64,000 bases of DNA from Campylobacteraceae bacterium (GTDB taxonomy: Bacteria > Campylobacterota > Campylobacteria > Campylobacterales > Arcobacteraceae): positions 29,109 to 93,108 of the forward strand of contig JABXII010000024.1 in assembly GCA_013373175.1 (NCBI GenBank). The letters run 5' to 3'. Numbering within the stretch: position 1 is the first letter of the stretch; each line of letters opens with the position of its first letter. The position numbers and the translations under genes were made by a program. The notes beneath the pieces are model-generated. The model worked only from the letters and a program-made list of their open reading frames with translations. It was not told where the DNA came from and ran no database searches. Shown here one piece after another: positions 7,704 through 17,494 of the stretch.

Positions 7704-9173
7704 CTATGCTCTGCCAGATAACATTCCATATTGTGTCATAGGCTTAAGCATATAAACCTTTAATAGCCACCAAACATATCTTTCTACAGTTGGGTCAAGG
7801 GGGAATGTAGGTGTTGGTTTTTTAGTCCAATTAAACTCAGCAAGCATAACCTTTCCAATATCTGTAATTAAAGGACAAACTGTATATCCATCATATTTTG
7901 CACTTAAAGGTTTACCTTCCATACTTGAAATTATATTATCAACTAACACTTTATATTGTTTTCTAACACTACCACCTGTTTTACCCATAGGAACTGCTGC
8001 AATATCACCTAATGAAAAGATATTGTCATATTTCACATGTTGTAATGTTTCTTTATTTACAGGAACCCATCCTTTACCAGAACCAATTGCAGAGTTACCA
8101 ATTTCATCTGGAGCTTTCATAGGAGGAGTAATATGTAAAAAATCATATGGAACTTCTACATTTTTGTGTTTTGTAATAAGATCATACTCTTCTAAGTCAG
8201 GGTCATATTCCCCTTTTTCATCCCAGAAGTTATCAAAAGTTGCTATTTTTTTCTCTAAATCAACACCTACTAAATTGTGATTATAATGCCATTTAAAATC
8301 TCTTACTTTAAATTGCTCTAAAATTGCTTCATGGTACTCTTTAACACCAAACATACTTCCACCATTTGGATAGAAAGTTAAGTTTGCATTATCCCTTGCG
8401 CCAGCTTCTTCTAATCTTGAATTAGTAAGATACATGATTTTCTTTGGAGCTCCCCCACACTTAATTGAAGTATTTGGGTGAGTAAATACTGCTTCAACTT
8501 TTTTACCACTTTTTGCTTCTTCAATAAGTTTTTGCATACTTTCCCAAGTATCAACTGCACCATCAGTTGAATAAATAGAACAAACACCTGAGTTTTTAAG
8601 TTTTGAAGTAAGTTTAGAAGCATTACCTAATGTTGTTAATTCACCAATTTCTTCTAAGCCTTGAATCTTCCCAAAATCAAGTTTTAATCCAGCAGCTACA
8701 ATTAAGTAATCATAATCAAAAGTTTCACCATTTTGTGTTTTTACTTTATTGTTTTCTGGGTCAAATTCAATTGCTTTATCTTTGATAACTTTTACACCGC
8801 TTGGCACAAAATCTTTAGTATCATACATAATATCATCTTTTGTATATACACCAGCAGCTATTAAAGTATTACCAGGTTGATATGAGACAGATTTTGGATT
8901 TGGTTCTATTACAGTGATATCTGGATTTGATAAGCTATTTGATAATCTTGCAGCAGTAGATATACCAGCCAGTCCTCCACCAATAATTAAAATCTTAGCT
9001 TTAACATCACTTGCATTTGCAATTGTAGCAGCTTCAACTTCTGTGTTTCCCATTAAAAAAGATGCAGAACCTAATCCTGCAACCTTTAAGGCATCTCTTC
9101 TTGAAAGTCCCTTTTTCTTTAGTTCTTTATCTACTAAATCAAGAGCTTCTTTTAACTCATTATTATTAGACAT
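7704..9173 (-). CDS. Tat-exported sulfide:quinone oxidoreductase-type flavoprotein (type II-like)
   Basis: The 489-residue protein has a twin-arginine motif (SRRDALKVAGLGSASFL) at about residues 24-40. An FAD-binding Rossmann motif (ILIIGGGLAGISTAARL) follows. IKCGGAPKKIMYL (Cys about 238) and YTVCPLITD (Cys about 433) match the catalytic cysteine pair of type II sulfide:quinone oxidoreductases (mitochondrial SQOR type). A third cysteine is near 195. Such enzymes oxidise sulfide to sulfane sulfur and pass electrons to quinone. The Tat signal places it on the periplasmic face. It heads a two-gene operon with the small membrane protein. A related FAD-dependent sulfur oxidoreductase cannot be excluded. 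Confidence 0.87.
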   Translation of the reverse strand: MSNNNELKEALDLVDKELKKKGLSRRDALKVAGLGSASFLMGNTEVEAATIANASDVKAKILIIGGGLAGISTAARLSNSLSNPDITVIEPNPKSVSYQPGNTLIAAGVYTKDDIMYDTKDFVPSGVKVIKDKAIEFDPENNKVKTQNGETFDYDYLIVAAGLKLDFGKIQGLEEIGELTTLGNASKLTSKLKNSGVCSIYSTDGAVDTWESMQKLIEEAKSGKKVEAVFTHPNTSIKCGGAPKKIMYLTNSRLEEAGARDNANLTFYPNGGSMFGVKEYHEAILEQFKVRDFKWHYNHNLVGVDLEKKIATFDNFWDEKGEYDPDLEEYDLITKHKNVEVPYDFLHITPPMKAPDEIGNSAIGSGKGWVPVNKETLQHVKYDNIFSLGDIAAVPMGKTGGSVRKQYKVLVDNIISSMEGKPLSAKYDGYTVCPLITDIGKVMLAEFNWTKKPTPTFPLDPTVERYVWWLLKVYMLKPMTQYGMLSGRA

Positions 9174-9256
9174 ACTAATATCCTTATTATAAGTAAAATT
9201 TATATGTAAGAGTACCCAAAAACAAATAATACAAAACTTATAAGTTTTCCAAATAG

Positions 9257-9859
9257 CTAATAAATAATATTAGTTTTATTTATAATTCTTAAGGCTCTTT
9301 GATACTCATCTCTTTCATTTAGATTTATAAATTCATCCTCATCTAAAAACTCAACATAGTTAGTGCTAAGCTCTTTTAATAGGAATCCTACCTTATGAAA
9401 GTCTTCTTTTAACATCTTCTCTACCAAAGGTTGAAGCTTGTCTTTTTCAAAAACTCCACAAAGATTATGTACTCTAGAAGTTTTAGCAACTGTAATATCA
9501 TAATTATTAGATTCTTTTATAATTTTTTTTATTGATTCAAGTTTTACTAAGGGAGTATCTACTGTTATTATAAAGATTTTATTGGTATTTAATTTTTCAA
9601 ATATTGATTGTAAAGCAGCTATTGGAGAATAAACTTTAGATTCATCAAGAAGAAGTTCTTCTTTTGAAATAAAATCAAATTTATCTATTTTTGAAGATAA
9701 ATAAACATTTTTAAATAGTTTTTTTAATTTTTCGTATTGATATTGAGTAAGTGTAGTTGAAGTAGAAAAAGGCAGAAGAGATTTGTCTTCGCCCATTCTT
9801 GAGCTTTTGCCACCACAAAGAATAACACAAGGTATCTCTTCTAGTGGTGGCATACTCAT
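9257..9859 (-). CDS. mobA: Molybdenum cofactor guanylyltransferase
   Basis: It transfers GMP from GTP to molybdopterin to make the guanine dinucleotide cofactor. The 200-residue protein begins with the nucleotide-binding signature PCVILCGGKSSRMGEDKSLLPF and has the VDTPLV acidic motif near residue 105. Its ATG overlaps the leuC stop by one base (TAATG), so it is translated by coupling after leuC. The partners share no pathway. The product would serve Mo/W enzymes encoded elsewhere, such as periplasmic nitrate or formate enzymes. Confidence 0.93.
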   Translation of the reverse strand: MSMPPLEEIPCVILCGGKSSRMGEDKSLLPFSTSTTLTQYQYEKLKKLFKNVYLSSKIDKFDFISKEELLLDESKVYSPIAALQSIFEKLNTNKIFIITVDTPLVKLESIKKIIKESNNYDITVAKTSRVHNLCGVFEKDKLQPLVEKMLKEDFHKVGFLLKELSTNYVEFLDEDEFINLNERDEYQRALRIINKTNIIY

Positions 9860-11139
9860 TATATACTTCTTGGGTCAGTAATATATCCAGAGATTGCACT
9901 AGCTGCTGCAACAGCTGAGTTTGCTAAATAAATTTTTGAAGTTCTTGATCCCATTCTTCCAACAAAGTTTCTATTTGTTGTAGAGATACAAACTTCTTCA
10001 TCTCCTAAAATACCCATATATCCACCTAAACATGCACCACAAGTTGGATTTGAAACAACAGCACCTGCATCTACTAATGTATCAATATATCCTGCTTTTG
10101 TTGCATCTCTAAGAATCTTTTGAGTACCCGGAGTTAAAATCATTCTTACATGTCTAGCAACTTTTTTGCCTTTCATAATCTCAGCAGCTACTTTAAAGTC
10201 AGATAATCTACCATTTGTACATGAACCAATAAATACTTGGTCTACTTTAATTTCATCAGCAACAGCTTGTGAAACCGCATGACCATTGTCTGGTAAGAAT
10301 GGATAAGCAATTACTGGTTCTAAATTACCCACATCAATCTCAAGAACTTTTGTATATTTTGCATCTTCATCAGAGTAATGAATTTTTGGTTCAGCTCTTA
10401 ATCCATCATTTGCTTCAGCAGTTTTCTTTAAAAACTCTTCTGTAATTTCATCATAAGCAAAAATACCATTTTTTGCCCCTGCTTCAATTGCCATGTTACA
10501 AATTGAGAATCTATCATCCATAGATAAATGTTGTACTGTATCACCTGTAAACTCTAGTGTTTGATAAAGTGCTCCATCAACCCCTAAGATTCTAATTACT
10601 TCTAAGATAATATCTTTTCCAGATACATATTCACTTGGTTTTCCAGTCATAACTACTTTAATTGATTCTGGAACTTTGAACCAGTTACCACCAGTAATCA
10701 TACCAAATGAGATATCAGTAGAACCCATGCCAGTAGAAAATGCTCCTAATCCACCGTGAGTACATGTATGAGAATCAGCACCAATGATAACATCACCAGG
10801 TAATACTAAACCTTTTTCTGGTAATAAAGCATGCTCAATACCCATATCTTTTTCATCGAAGAAGTGTTTTAAATCATATTTTAATGCAAAATCTCTTGAG
10901 ATTTTTGCTTGGTTTGCAGATGCAATATCTTTTGCAGGGATAAAGTGATCTAATACAATTGCAAAACCATCTGGATTTGCTAACTCTTTAAATCCTCCTT
11001 CTTCAAACGCTCTAATAGAAATAGGAGTTGTAATATCATTTCCAATTACCATATCAATTGGACTTCTTACAATTTCTCCTGCGTAAACCTCTCTTCCTAC
11101 GTGTTCACTAAATATTTTTTCTGTTATTGTCTGACCCAT
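9859..11139 (-). CDS. leuC: 3-isopropylmalate dehydratase large subunit
   Basis: With LeuD it isomerises 2- to 3-isopropylmalate in leucine synthesis. The 426-residue protein is of the shorter aconitase-family type. The 4Fe-4S cysteines are visible in IGSCTNGRLSDF and NPTCGACLGGYMG, and the His motif in GADSHTCTHGGLGAF. No leuD lies next to it in this window. A homoaconitase-like paralogue has the same features, but leuC is the usual member in this phylum. It is the first gene of leuC-mobA. Confidence 0.92.
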   Translation of the reverse strand: MGQTITEKIFSEHVGREVYAGEIVRSPIDMVIGNDITTPISIRAFEEGGFKELANPDGFAIVLDHFIPAKDIASANQAKISRDFALKYDLKHFFDEKDMGIEHALLPEKGLVLPGDVIIGADSHTCTHGGLGAFSTGMGSTDISFGMITGGNWFKVPESIKVVMTGKPSEYVSGKDIILEVIRILGVDGALYQTLEFTGDTVQHLSMDDRFSICNMAIEAGAKNGIFAYDEITEEFLKKTAEANDGLRAEPKIHYSDEDAKYTKVLEIDVGNLEPVIAYPFLPDNGHAVSQAVADEIKVDQVFIGSCTNGRLSDFKVAAEIMKGKKVARHVRMILTPGTQKILRDATKAGYIDTLVDAGAVVSNPTCGACLGGYMGILGDEEVCISTTNRNFVGRMGSRTSKIYLANSAVAAASAISGYITDPRSI

Positions 11140-11202
11140 AAAAACCCCGTTTTAATATTTTTTATTTGGATTATACCTAAATAAATATTTAAGTCCCAAA
11201 TT

Positions 11203-11673
11203 TTATTTTTCTATTTGTTTTTTCTTTTCTTCTCTAACTTCTTTTATTTGCATAAAAATCAAAATAGCCACTGCAATATTAATCATTACATCTGCTATAT
11301 TAAAAATTGCAAACTCAAAACCATAATGCCAATAAAAATAATCTACTACTGCCCCATAGGTAAATCTATCTAAGATATTCGATAAACCTGCAGCATAAAG
11401 AATAGATATTGGTAAAAAATATTTATAAAAAACCTCTTTGTTTTTTGCTAAATATATTGTTGCAACAAGTGCTATTAACAATTGAATGTATTTTAAATAT
11501 TCTTGTAAAAATTCAAACATTGAAAAAGCTACACCATAATTATATGCCAGTTTTAAAGACATATAAGCCCCATCAACTTCCCATGAGAAGTTAACAAAAG
11601 CGTATTTGATAAACTGATCAAATAAGAATATTGTTATAAAAATGATTATTGATAATTTATACTCTTTTCTCAT
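11203..11673 (-). CDS. lspA: Lipoprotein signal peptidase (signal peptidase II)
   Basis: It cleaves the signal peptide from prolipoproteins in the inner membrane. The 156-residue protein has four hydrophobic helices. The family motifs are present: [24 protein letters not shown] (first catalytic Asp) and FNIADVMI (second catalytic Asp). The start overlaps the glmM stop by 4 nt (ATGA), so the two are coupled. Basic residues cluster at the C-terminus ([13 protein letters not shown]). Confidence 0.96.
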   Translation of the reverse strand: MRKEYKLSIIIFITIFLFDQFIKYAFVNFSWEVDGAYMSLKLAYNYGVAFSMFEFLQEYLKYIQLLIALVATIYLAKNKEVFYKYFLPISILYAAGLSNILDRFTYGAVVDYFYWHYGFEFAIFNIADVMINIAVAILIFMQIKEVREEKKKQIEK

Positions 11674-13004
11674 AAAACTTTTTCAATAAACTCTTTTAAT
11701 GTTTTCATTGATTCTTCAACTTCTTTTTTATCTTTACCTTCTAATAGTAATCTAATCTTATTTTCTGTTCCAGAATATCTAATTAAATCTCTAATACCTT
11801 TTTTTCTAATTGGTTCTAGAATCTCTTCTAGCCCATCAATCTCCTCTAAAGGTTTTTTCTCACTTACTTTTAAATTTACAAGTAATTGAGGATAAAGATC
11901 AAATGGATTTAAAGCTACACTTGCCTTTTGTTTTTTTCTTAAAATCAATGCTAATACTTGAAGTGCAGATGCTACACCATCACCAGTTTTTGCAACATCA
12001 GAGAAAATAATGTGACCACTTTGTTCACCACCAAAATTAACTCCTCTATCTTTCATTTGTTCTAAAACATTTTTATCACCTACATTTGATCTTAGAAGCT
12101 CTAAGTCATGTGAGTTTAAATAGTCTTCTAAAGCTTTGTTAGACATAACTGTTGCAACACAAGCCTCACCTTTTAATGTGTTCTCTTCTTTTAAGAAAGT
12201 ACAAAGAGCCCCAAGAAGTTTATCTCCATCGACAACTTCTCCCTCTTCATCTACAATAACCAATCTATCAGCATCACCATCAAGAGCAATACCAATGTCA
12301 GCTCTATATTCTTTAACTACTTTTCCAACATTTGCAGGATATAAAGCACCACATCCATCATTGATGTTATATCCATTTGGTTTATCATTTAGTGTAATAA
12401 CATCTGCACCTAATTCATCTAAAATTGTAGGTGCAACTTTGTATGCAGCCCCATTTGCACAATCTAAAACGATTCTCATACCTTGTAATGATAAATCATT
12501 AGGGAAAGAACTTTTAATAGCAACGATGTATCTTCCAATAACATCATCAATTCTTTTTGAAGAACCGATATTTTTACCTGTTACTGTGCCCTCTTTTAAT
12601 ACTTCATCATCAAAGAAAATTTTCTCGATATTTTCTTCACAGTTAGTACTTAGTTTATTTCCATGGTTATCAAAAAATTTAATACCATTATCCTCAAAAG
12701 GATTGTGAGAAGCAGAAATCATAATTCCAGCATCACATCTCATACTTTCTGTTAAGTAAGCAATTGCAGGAGTTGGCATAGGACCAATCTGAATTACATC
12801 ATAACCTACTGAAGTAAGACCACTTACAAGTGCATTTTCAATCATATAGCCACTTCTTCGTGTATCTTTTCCAACTAATATTCTTTTTGTTGTTGAATGC
12901 TTTCTAAAGTAGATTCCAGCAGCCTTTGCAAGTTTTAGTACAGTAACTGCATCTAAGAACTCACCTGCTAGTCCTCTAACTCCATCTGTTCCAAATAGTT
13001 TCAT
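11670..13004 (-). CDS. glmM: Phosphoglucosamine mutase
   Basis: It converts glucosamine-6-P to glucosamine-1-P for UDP-GlcNAc, peptidoglycan and LPS. The 444-residue protein has the phosphoserine loop [16 protein letters not shown] at about residue 100. The metal-binding loop is [13 protein letters not shown], the substrate loop GGEQSGHI and the phosphate-binding loop [10 protein letters not shown]. Length is normal. It is the first gene of glmM-lspA, divergent from rpsT. The same glmM-lspA pair is common in this phylum. Confidence 0.97.
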   Translation of the reverse strand: MKLFGTDGVRGLAGEFLDAVTVLKLAKAAGIYFRKHSTTKRILVGKDTRRSGYMIENALVSGLTSVGYDVIQIGPMPTPAIAYLTESMRCDAGIMISASHNPFEDNGIKFFDNHGNKLSTNCEENIEKIFFDDEVLKEGTVTGKNIGSSKRIDDVIGRYIVAIKSSFPNDLSLQGMRIVLDCANGAAYKVAPTILDELGADVITLNDKPNGYNINDGCGALYPANVGKVVKEYRADIGIALDGDADRLVIVDEEGEVVDGDKLLGALCTFLKEENTLKGEACVATVMSNKALEDYLNSHDLELLRSNVGDKNVLEQMKDRGVNFGGEQSGHIIFSDVAKTGDGVASALQVLALILRKKQKASVALNPFDLYPQLLVNLKVSEKKPLEEIDGLEEILEPIRKKGIRDLIRYSGTENKIRLLLEGKDKKEVEESMKTLKEFIEKVL

Positions 13005-13088
13005 TAAATCTTCCTAAATTTAAACTAACTTTAAAGTTATTTAGATAATATTCTATCCTTTAAAATTTTACAAAGAGGTTAAATAATT

Positions 13089-13349
13089 ATGGCAAATCAC
13101 AAATCTGCTGAGAAAAGAGCGAGACAGACAAAAGTTAGAACAGAAAGAAACAGATTCTATAAAACTAGAATCAAAAATGTTACTAAAGACGTAGTAGCTG
13201 CAATTGAAGCTGCAGACAAAGACAAAGCAGTTGAAGCAATGAAATCTGCTAACAAATACATCCACCATTGTGTATCTAAAGGTATCCTAAAGAAAGGTAC
13301 TGCAGCTAGAAAAGTTTCTAGACTACAAGTACAAGTAAACGCTATATAA
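13089..13349 (+). CDS. rpsT: 30S ribosomal protein S20
   Basis: The 86-residue basic protein [20 protein letters not shown] is full-length S20. GAGGTTAAATAATT precedes the ATG. It is followed after 57 bp by prfA on the same strand. The rpsT-prfA order is typical of Campylobacterota. Confidence 0.98.
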   Translation: MANHKSAEKRARQTKVRTERNRFYKTRIKNVTKDVVAAIEAADKDKAVEAMKSANKYIHHCVSKGILKKGTAARKVSRLQVQVNAI

Positions 13350-13406
13350 GTATAAATTCAAATATTTTATTCGAGTCTATATAAATATAATAAATACTAA
13401 CTAAAT

Positions 13407-14474
13407 ATGCTACAAGATAAACTAAAACCATTTATAGACAGATATGAAGAAATCAATAATTTATTGATTTCTCCAGATATCACTTCTGACATAAAAAAAA
13501 TGACTGAGCTATCAAAGGAACAATCTAGTATTGAACCAATTGTTAACAAAGCAAAAGAGTATATCAAAGTTGTAGAAGATATTGAAGAAAACAAAATGAT
13601 GCTTGATGATCCAGAACTTGGTGAACTAGCAAAAGAGGAACTTAAAGAATTAGAAGCTTCAAAGCCAAAAATTGAAGAAGAAATTAAATTTCTAATGATT
13701 CCAAAAGATCCTAATGATGACAAAAATATCTATCTAGAACTTAGAGCAGGTACTGGAGGAGATGAAGCAGCGCTTTTCGTTGGTAATCTTTTTAGAGCTT
13801 ATATCAGATATGCAGAAAACAATGGATGGAAAGTTGAAATCATGAACCAAAGTGAAAGTGAAGCAGGTGGATACAAGGAAATTGTAGCTTTATTTAAAGG
13901 TGACCATGTATATTCAAAATTAAAATTTGAAGGTGGTACACACAGAGTTCAAAGAGTACCAGCTACTGAATCACAAGGTCGTGTCCATACGTCAGCAATT
14001 ACTGTTGCCGTTATGCCTGAAGTTGATGATGTAGAGATTGAAATCAACCCAAATGATTTAAAAATTGATGTTATGAGAGCAAGTGGGAATGGTGGGCAAT
14101 CAGTAAATACTACTGACTCTGCTGTAAGAATTACACATATTCCAAGTGGAATTGTTGTTACAAACCAAGACCAAAAGTCTCAACATAAAAATAAAGATAG
14201 AGCAATGAAAGTTCTTAAAGCAAGACTTTATGACCTTGAAATGCAAGAAAAAATGCAAAGTGAAGGTGCCACTAGAAAAGAACAAGTAGGTACTGGAGAT
14301 AGAAGTGGAAGAATTAGAACATATAATTATCCACAAGGAAGAATATCAGACCACAGAATTAATTTAACTCTATATAGATTAGATGCAATTATGAATGATG
14401 GTCTATTTGATGAAGTAATTGATCCTCTTATTACTGATTATCAAACAAGACTTATTGAAGCAAATGGGCTATAA
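13407..14474 (+). CDS. prfA: Peptide chain release factor 1
   Basis: RF1 terminates translation at UAA and UAG. The 355-residue protein shows the catalytic motif GNGGQSVN (GGQ) and the codon-recognition tripeptide as PAT in [16 protein letters not shown] is an accepted RF1 variant, and RF2 would have SPF. Length is normal and there is no frameshift. A hairpin-free 100-bp region separates it from pstS. Confidence 0.97.
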   Translation: MLQDKLKPFIDRYEEINNLLISPDITSDIKKMTELSKEQSSIEPIVNKAKEYIKVVEDIEENKMMLDDPELGELAKEELKELEASKPKIEEEIKFLMIPKDPNDDKNIYLELRAGTGGDEAALFVGNLFRAYIRYAENNGWKVEIMNQSESEAGGYKEIVALFKGDHVYSKLKFEGGTHRVQRVPATESQGRVHTSAITVAVMPEVDDVEIEINPNDLKIDVMRASGNGGQSVNTTDSAVRITHIPSGIVVTNQDQKSQHKNKDRAMKVLKARLYDLEMQEKMQSEGATRKEQVGTGDRSGRIRTYNYPQGRISDHRINLTLYRLDAIMNDGLFDEVIDPLITDYQTRLIEANGL

Positions 14475-14525
14475 TAGCCCTTTGCAATCTTACATAATAA
14501 ATAATATCACAAAAAAAACTTTTTA

Positions 14526-14557
14526 GTAACCAAGTTGTAATCAACAACTATTATACT
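14526..14557 (+). promoter_or_regulatory. Putative Pho box and promoter of pstS
   Basis: GTAACCA-AGT-TGTAATCA (14526-14543) contains two GTAA half-sites 11 bp apart. This is one helical turn, as in PhoB-type direct repeats. The same string GTAACCA-N3-TGTAA occurs before pstC. A -10-like TATACT lies at 14552-14557, 16 bp after the start of TGTAA, the same distance as at pstC. The box thus replaces the -35 element, the usual layout for an activator of this family. Confidence 0.65.
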
Positions 14558-14588
14558 TCCATATCATTATTAAAATATGGAGACAAAA

Positions 14589-15644
14589 ATGACATTAAAG
14601 AAAACTACAATTGCTTTATTAGCAAGTGCTGCACTAACTGTTTCTCTTTCTGCTAGAGATCAAATTAAAATGGTTGGATCATCAACAGTATATCCTTTCG
14701 CATCTGCGGTAGCTGAAGAATTAGGTGCTACAACTAAATACCCAACTCCAGTAGTTGAATCAACTGGTTCAGGTGGTGGTATGAAATTATTTTGTGCTGG
14801 AAATGATTTAAATACTCCAGATATCACAAATGCTTCAAGAAGAATGAAAGCTAAAGAGTTCACAATGTGTGAAAAAAATGGAGTTACTGATATCACTGAA
14901 GCTGTAATTGGATTCGATGGTATTGCATTTGCTCAAGATAAATCAAATGAACATTTTACAGTTACTAAAAAACAATTAGCATTAGCAGTAGCTGCTGAAG
15001 TACCTTCAAAAGATGGAAAAAAATTAATTGCTAACCCATACAAAAAATGGTCAGATATTGATGCAAGTTTACCAAACAGAGAAATCATTATTTATGGACC
15101 ACCAAAATCTTCTGGTACAAGAGATGCTTTTGAAGATATGGTTATGAAAGGTACATTCAAAAAAATGGCTGTATATACTGACCTTTACAAAGCAGACAAA
15201 AAAGCTAACAAAAAATATAAAAAATATCACGTAGTAAGAACTGACGGTGTTTATGTACCATCAGGTGAAAATGATAATATTATCGTTCAAAAATTAACTA
15301 AAAACAAAAATGCATTCGGAATCTTTGGATACTCTTTCTTAGTTGAAAATGATGACAAATTAGAAGGTGCAAAAGTTAATGGTGTTTCTCCAACTCCAGA
15401 TGCAATTTCTTCTGGGAAATACCCAATTTCTAGATCATTATTCTTCTATACTAAGAACTCTCATAAAAAAGATGTTCCAGCTATGAATAAATATATTGAG
15501 ATGTTTATGTCTGAAAACATGATTGGTTCTGAAGGAATTCTTTCAGAAATTGGACTTATTGCTTTACCAGACGCTCAAAGAGCAGCTATTAGAAAAGCAG
15601 TTATGAATTCTAAAAAACTTAAATTAGCTGACTTAAAACACTAA
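14589..15644 (+). CDS. pstS: Phosphate ABC transporter, periplasmic phosphate-binding protein
   Basis: It captures phosphate in the periplasm for PstCAB. The ORF track starts at 14577, but that ATG is part of the ribosome-binding site (ATGGAGAC). The ATG at 14589 has GGAGA 7 nt upstream and gives a proper signal peptide (MTLKKTTIALLASAALTVSLSA), leaving a 351-residue protein. Phosphate-binding motifs are visible: VGSSTVYPFA, ESTGSGGGMKLF and PPKSSGTRDAFEDM. A hairpin follows, which would raise pstS mRNA over the downstream genes. The Pho box in front predicts induction by low phosphate. Confidence 0.95.
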   Translation: MTLKKTTIALLASAALTVSLSARDQIKMVGSSTVYPFASAVAEELGATTKYPTPVVESTGSGGGMKLFCAGNDLNTPDITNASRRMKAKEFTMCEKNGVTDITEAVIGFDGIAFAQDKSNEHFTVTKKQLALAVAAEVPSKDGKKLIANPYKKWSDIDASLPNREIIIYGPPKSSGTRDAFEDMVMKGTFKKMAVYTDLYKADKKANKKYKKYHVVRTDGVYVPSGENDNIIVQKLTKNKNAFGIFGYSFLVENDDKLEGAKVNGVSPTPDAISSGKYPISRSLFFYTKNSHKKDVPAMNKYIEMFMSENMIGSEGILSEIGLIALPDAQRAAIRKAVMNSKKLKLADLKH

Positions 15645-15664
15645 TTTCTTTCCCTACTAACAAA

Positions 15665-15693
15665 ATTAAAAGAAGGTTTTTCCTTCTTTTAAT
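15665..15693 (+). terminator. Hairpin after pstS (attenuator or mRNA stabiliser)
   Basis: ATTAAAAGAAGG pairs perfectly with CCTTCTTTTAAT around TTTTT (12-bp stem). The stem itself ends in a U-rich strand. It would end most pstS transcripts or protect their 3' end, giving more binding protein than permease. Confidence 0.7.
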
Positions 15694-15697
15694 AGTT

Positions 15698-15751
15698 TTA
15701 AATATGAACTTTTATTCTGCCCGCGAACACAAAATAAGAGCTCATATTTAA
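15698..15751 (+). promoter_or_regulatory. Long hairpin in the leader of the EAL-CBS-GGDEF gene
   Basis: TTAAATATGA (15698-15707) pairs with TCATATTTAA (15742-15751). After one mismatch, CTTTTATT (15709-15716) pairs with AATAAGAG (15733-15740). The 16-nt loop, CTGCCCGCGAACACAA, is strikingly GC-rich for this genome. The structure ends about 9 nt before the ribosome-binding site AAGAAGAGG, so it could control translation or readthrough. It does not match the c-di-GMP riboswitch consensus as I know it. Confidence 0.55.
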
Positions 15752-15775
15752 TCCTATAAAGAAGAGGTAAATCCT

Positions 15776-17494
15776 ATGTCAGCAAAAATTGATGTTGACA
15801 AACTTGACTTCGCTTTTCAACCTATCGTAAATACCAATACAGGCAAGATTTTTGCTGTAGAAGCTTTAATTAGAAATGTTGAAGAATTAGAGTTTGAATC
15901 AATTTTCCATTTTTTTGATACTTTAGCTAATAAAAAGATACTTTATAAAGTAGACATGCTTTTAAGAAAAAAAGCTATTAAAAAGTACAAAAAAATCGAA
16001 TTAAACAATCTAAAACTATTTTATAATATAGATAATAGGCTATTTGCCATGCCAGATTTCGAATTTGGTGAAACTGCAAAACAACTTGAGAAATATGAAT
16101 TAAGCAAAGATGATATATGCTTTGAAATAACAGAACATAGCTCTTTAGAAGATCAACAATTAATAAAACATATAGTAAGTACCTATAAATCAAAAAACTA
16201 TAATATTGCATTAGATGATTTTGGTACTGGTATATCTGGACTTCATTTATTATATTTATCAGATACAAATTATATAAAGATAGATAAATTCTTTATTGAA
16301 AATATTCATAAAGATGCTAAGAAAAGGTTATTCTGTGCTTCTATTGTAGAGATGGCTCATACTATGGGTATAAAAGTTATAGCTGAAGGTGTTGAAACAA
16401 AAGAAGAGTATTATGTTTGTAAAGAGATTAAAGCAGATTACATTCAAGGTTTCTTAGTTGCAAGACCAAGTACAGATATAAAAGATATAAAAAAATACTA
16501 TTCAAAAGATAATATTTTTAATAAAGATAGAAGAGTTACAAGGGGTAACTTTATTGATAAATCTTTTATTGATAAAATAGACCCTTTAAATGTAAATGCA
16601 AGCTTGCATGAACTATTTGTTTATTTTAAAGAACATACTTTAAATACCTTTGTTCCTATTATTGATGATAATAAAAAAATTCTAGGTGCCATTTATGAAG
16701 TAGATATTAAAGAAATCTCTTACTCACAATACGGTTTATCTTTAGCAAAAAATGATTCCTTTAAAGCAAAACTAAAAAACTATATCAAACCTGTTTTAGA
16801 GATAGATTTAAGTTGGGGAATTGATAAAGCCTTAGAAATTTTTAATATGAGAAATGATGCTCAAGGTGTATTTGTTTCAAAAGATGCTAGATACTATGGA
16901 TTTATAAATCTTAATAACCTTTTATCACTTTCATATAAAAGAAACCTTGAAATAGCACAAAATCAAAACCCTCTTACTAAGTTACCAGGTAATAAGCAAA
17001 TTGAAAGCTTCATTTCTACTGCATTTAAAAATGACCAACACACTCAAATTGTATATTTTGATTTTAATGACTTTAAACCTTTTAATGATACTTATGGATT
17101 TAGACAAGGTGACCGTGCAATTTTAATGTTCTCAGAAATTCTTCAAAAAAATATTTCAAGTGAAAACTTTATTGCCCATGTTGGAGGGGATGACTTCTTT
17201 GTAGGTTTTGTTAATAGTAAGTATGAATATGTTTATGAAGTTATTAAAAAAGTACAAGAAGAGTTTAGACTAAATGCAACAAGTCTTTACAACGAAAAAG
17301 ATATAAACAATGGTTACATGACATCAAAAGATAGATTTGGTACAAGTAGAAATTTTAGTTTATTATCTGTATGTGCTGCTATTATAGAACTAACTAAAAA
17401 CTCGACACAAGAGTCATTTAACCAAAATATAGGACAAATTAAAAAGCTATCTAAAGAATACCCTTACCCTTATGGTAGTTGCATTTTCATGTAA
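15776..17494 (+). CDS. c-di-GMP phosphodiesterase/cyclase: EAL - CBS pair - GGDEF
   Basis: This 572-residue cytoplasmic protein has an EAL domain at about 1-245. It retains EALIR, ITEHS, LDDFGTG and IAEGVET, so c-di-GMP hydrolysis is expected. A CBS-domain pair lies at about 260-395 and may sense a nucleotide. A GGDEF domain at about 405-572 has its signature changed to GGDDF, with no RxxD inhibitory site at the usual position. DFNDFKPFNDTYGF is the usual Mg/GTP segment, so cyclase activity is uncertain. It lies between pstS and pstC on the same strand. This suggests co-regulation with phosphate uptake. The last codons overlap the pstC Pho box. Confidence 0.9.
   Translation: MSAKIDVDKLDFAFQPIVNTNTGKIFAVEALIRNVEELEFESIFHFFDTLANKKILYKVDMLLRKKAIKKYKKIELNNLKLFYNIDNRLFAMPDFEFGETAKQLEKYELSKDDICFEITEHSSLEDQQLIKHIVSTYKSKNYNIALDDFGTGISGLHLLYLSDTNYIKIDKFFIENIHKDAKKRLFCASIVEMAHTMGIKVIAEGVETKEEYYVCKEIKADYIQGFLVARPSTDIKDIKKYYSKDNIFNKDRRVTRGNFIDKSFIDKIDPLNVNASLHELFVYFKEHTLNTFVPIIDDNKKILGAIYEVDIKEISYSQYGLSLAKNDSFKAKLKNYIKPVLEIDLSWGIDKALEIFNMRNDAQGVFVSKDARYYGFINLNNLLSLSYKRNLEIAQNQNPLTKLPGNKQIESFISTAFKNDQHTQIVYFDFNDFKPFNDTYGFRQGDRAILMFSEILQKNISSENFIAHVGGDDFFVGFVNSKYEYVYEVIKKVQEEFRLNATSLYNEKDINNGYMTSKDRFGTSRNFSLLSVCAAIIELTKNSTQESFNQNIGQIKKLSKEYPYPYGSCIFM

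Noticed and set aside
12136-12708. 190-aa plus-strand ORF opposite glmM
   Set aside because: It is the shadow of the glmM coding strand, with Ser/Pro-rich low-information composition and no ribosome-binding site.
14577-14588. Upstream ATG start of pstS as given in the ORF track
   Set aside because: The ATG and GGAGA overlap the ribosome-binding site, and the 14589 ATG gives a normal signal peptide with good spacing.
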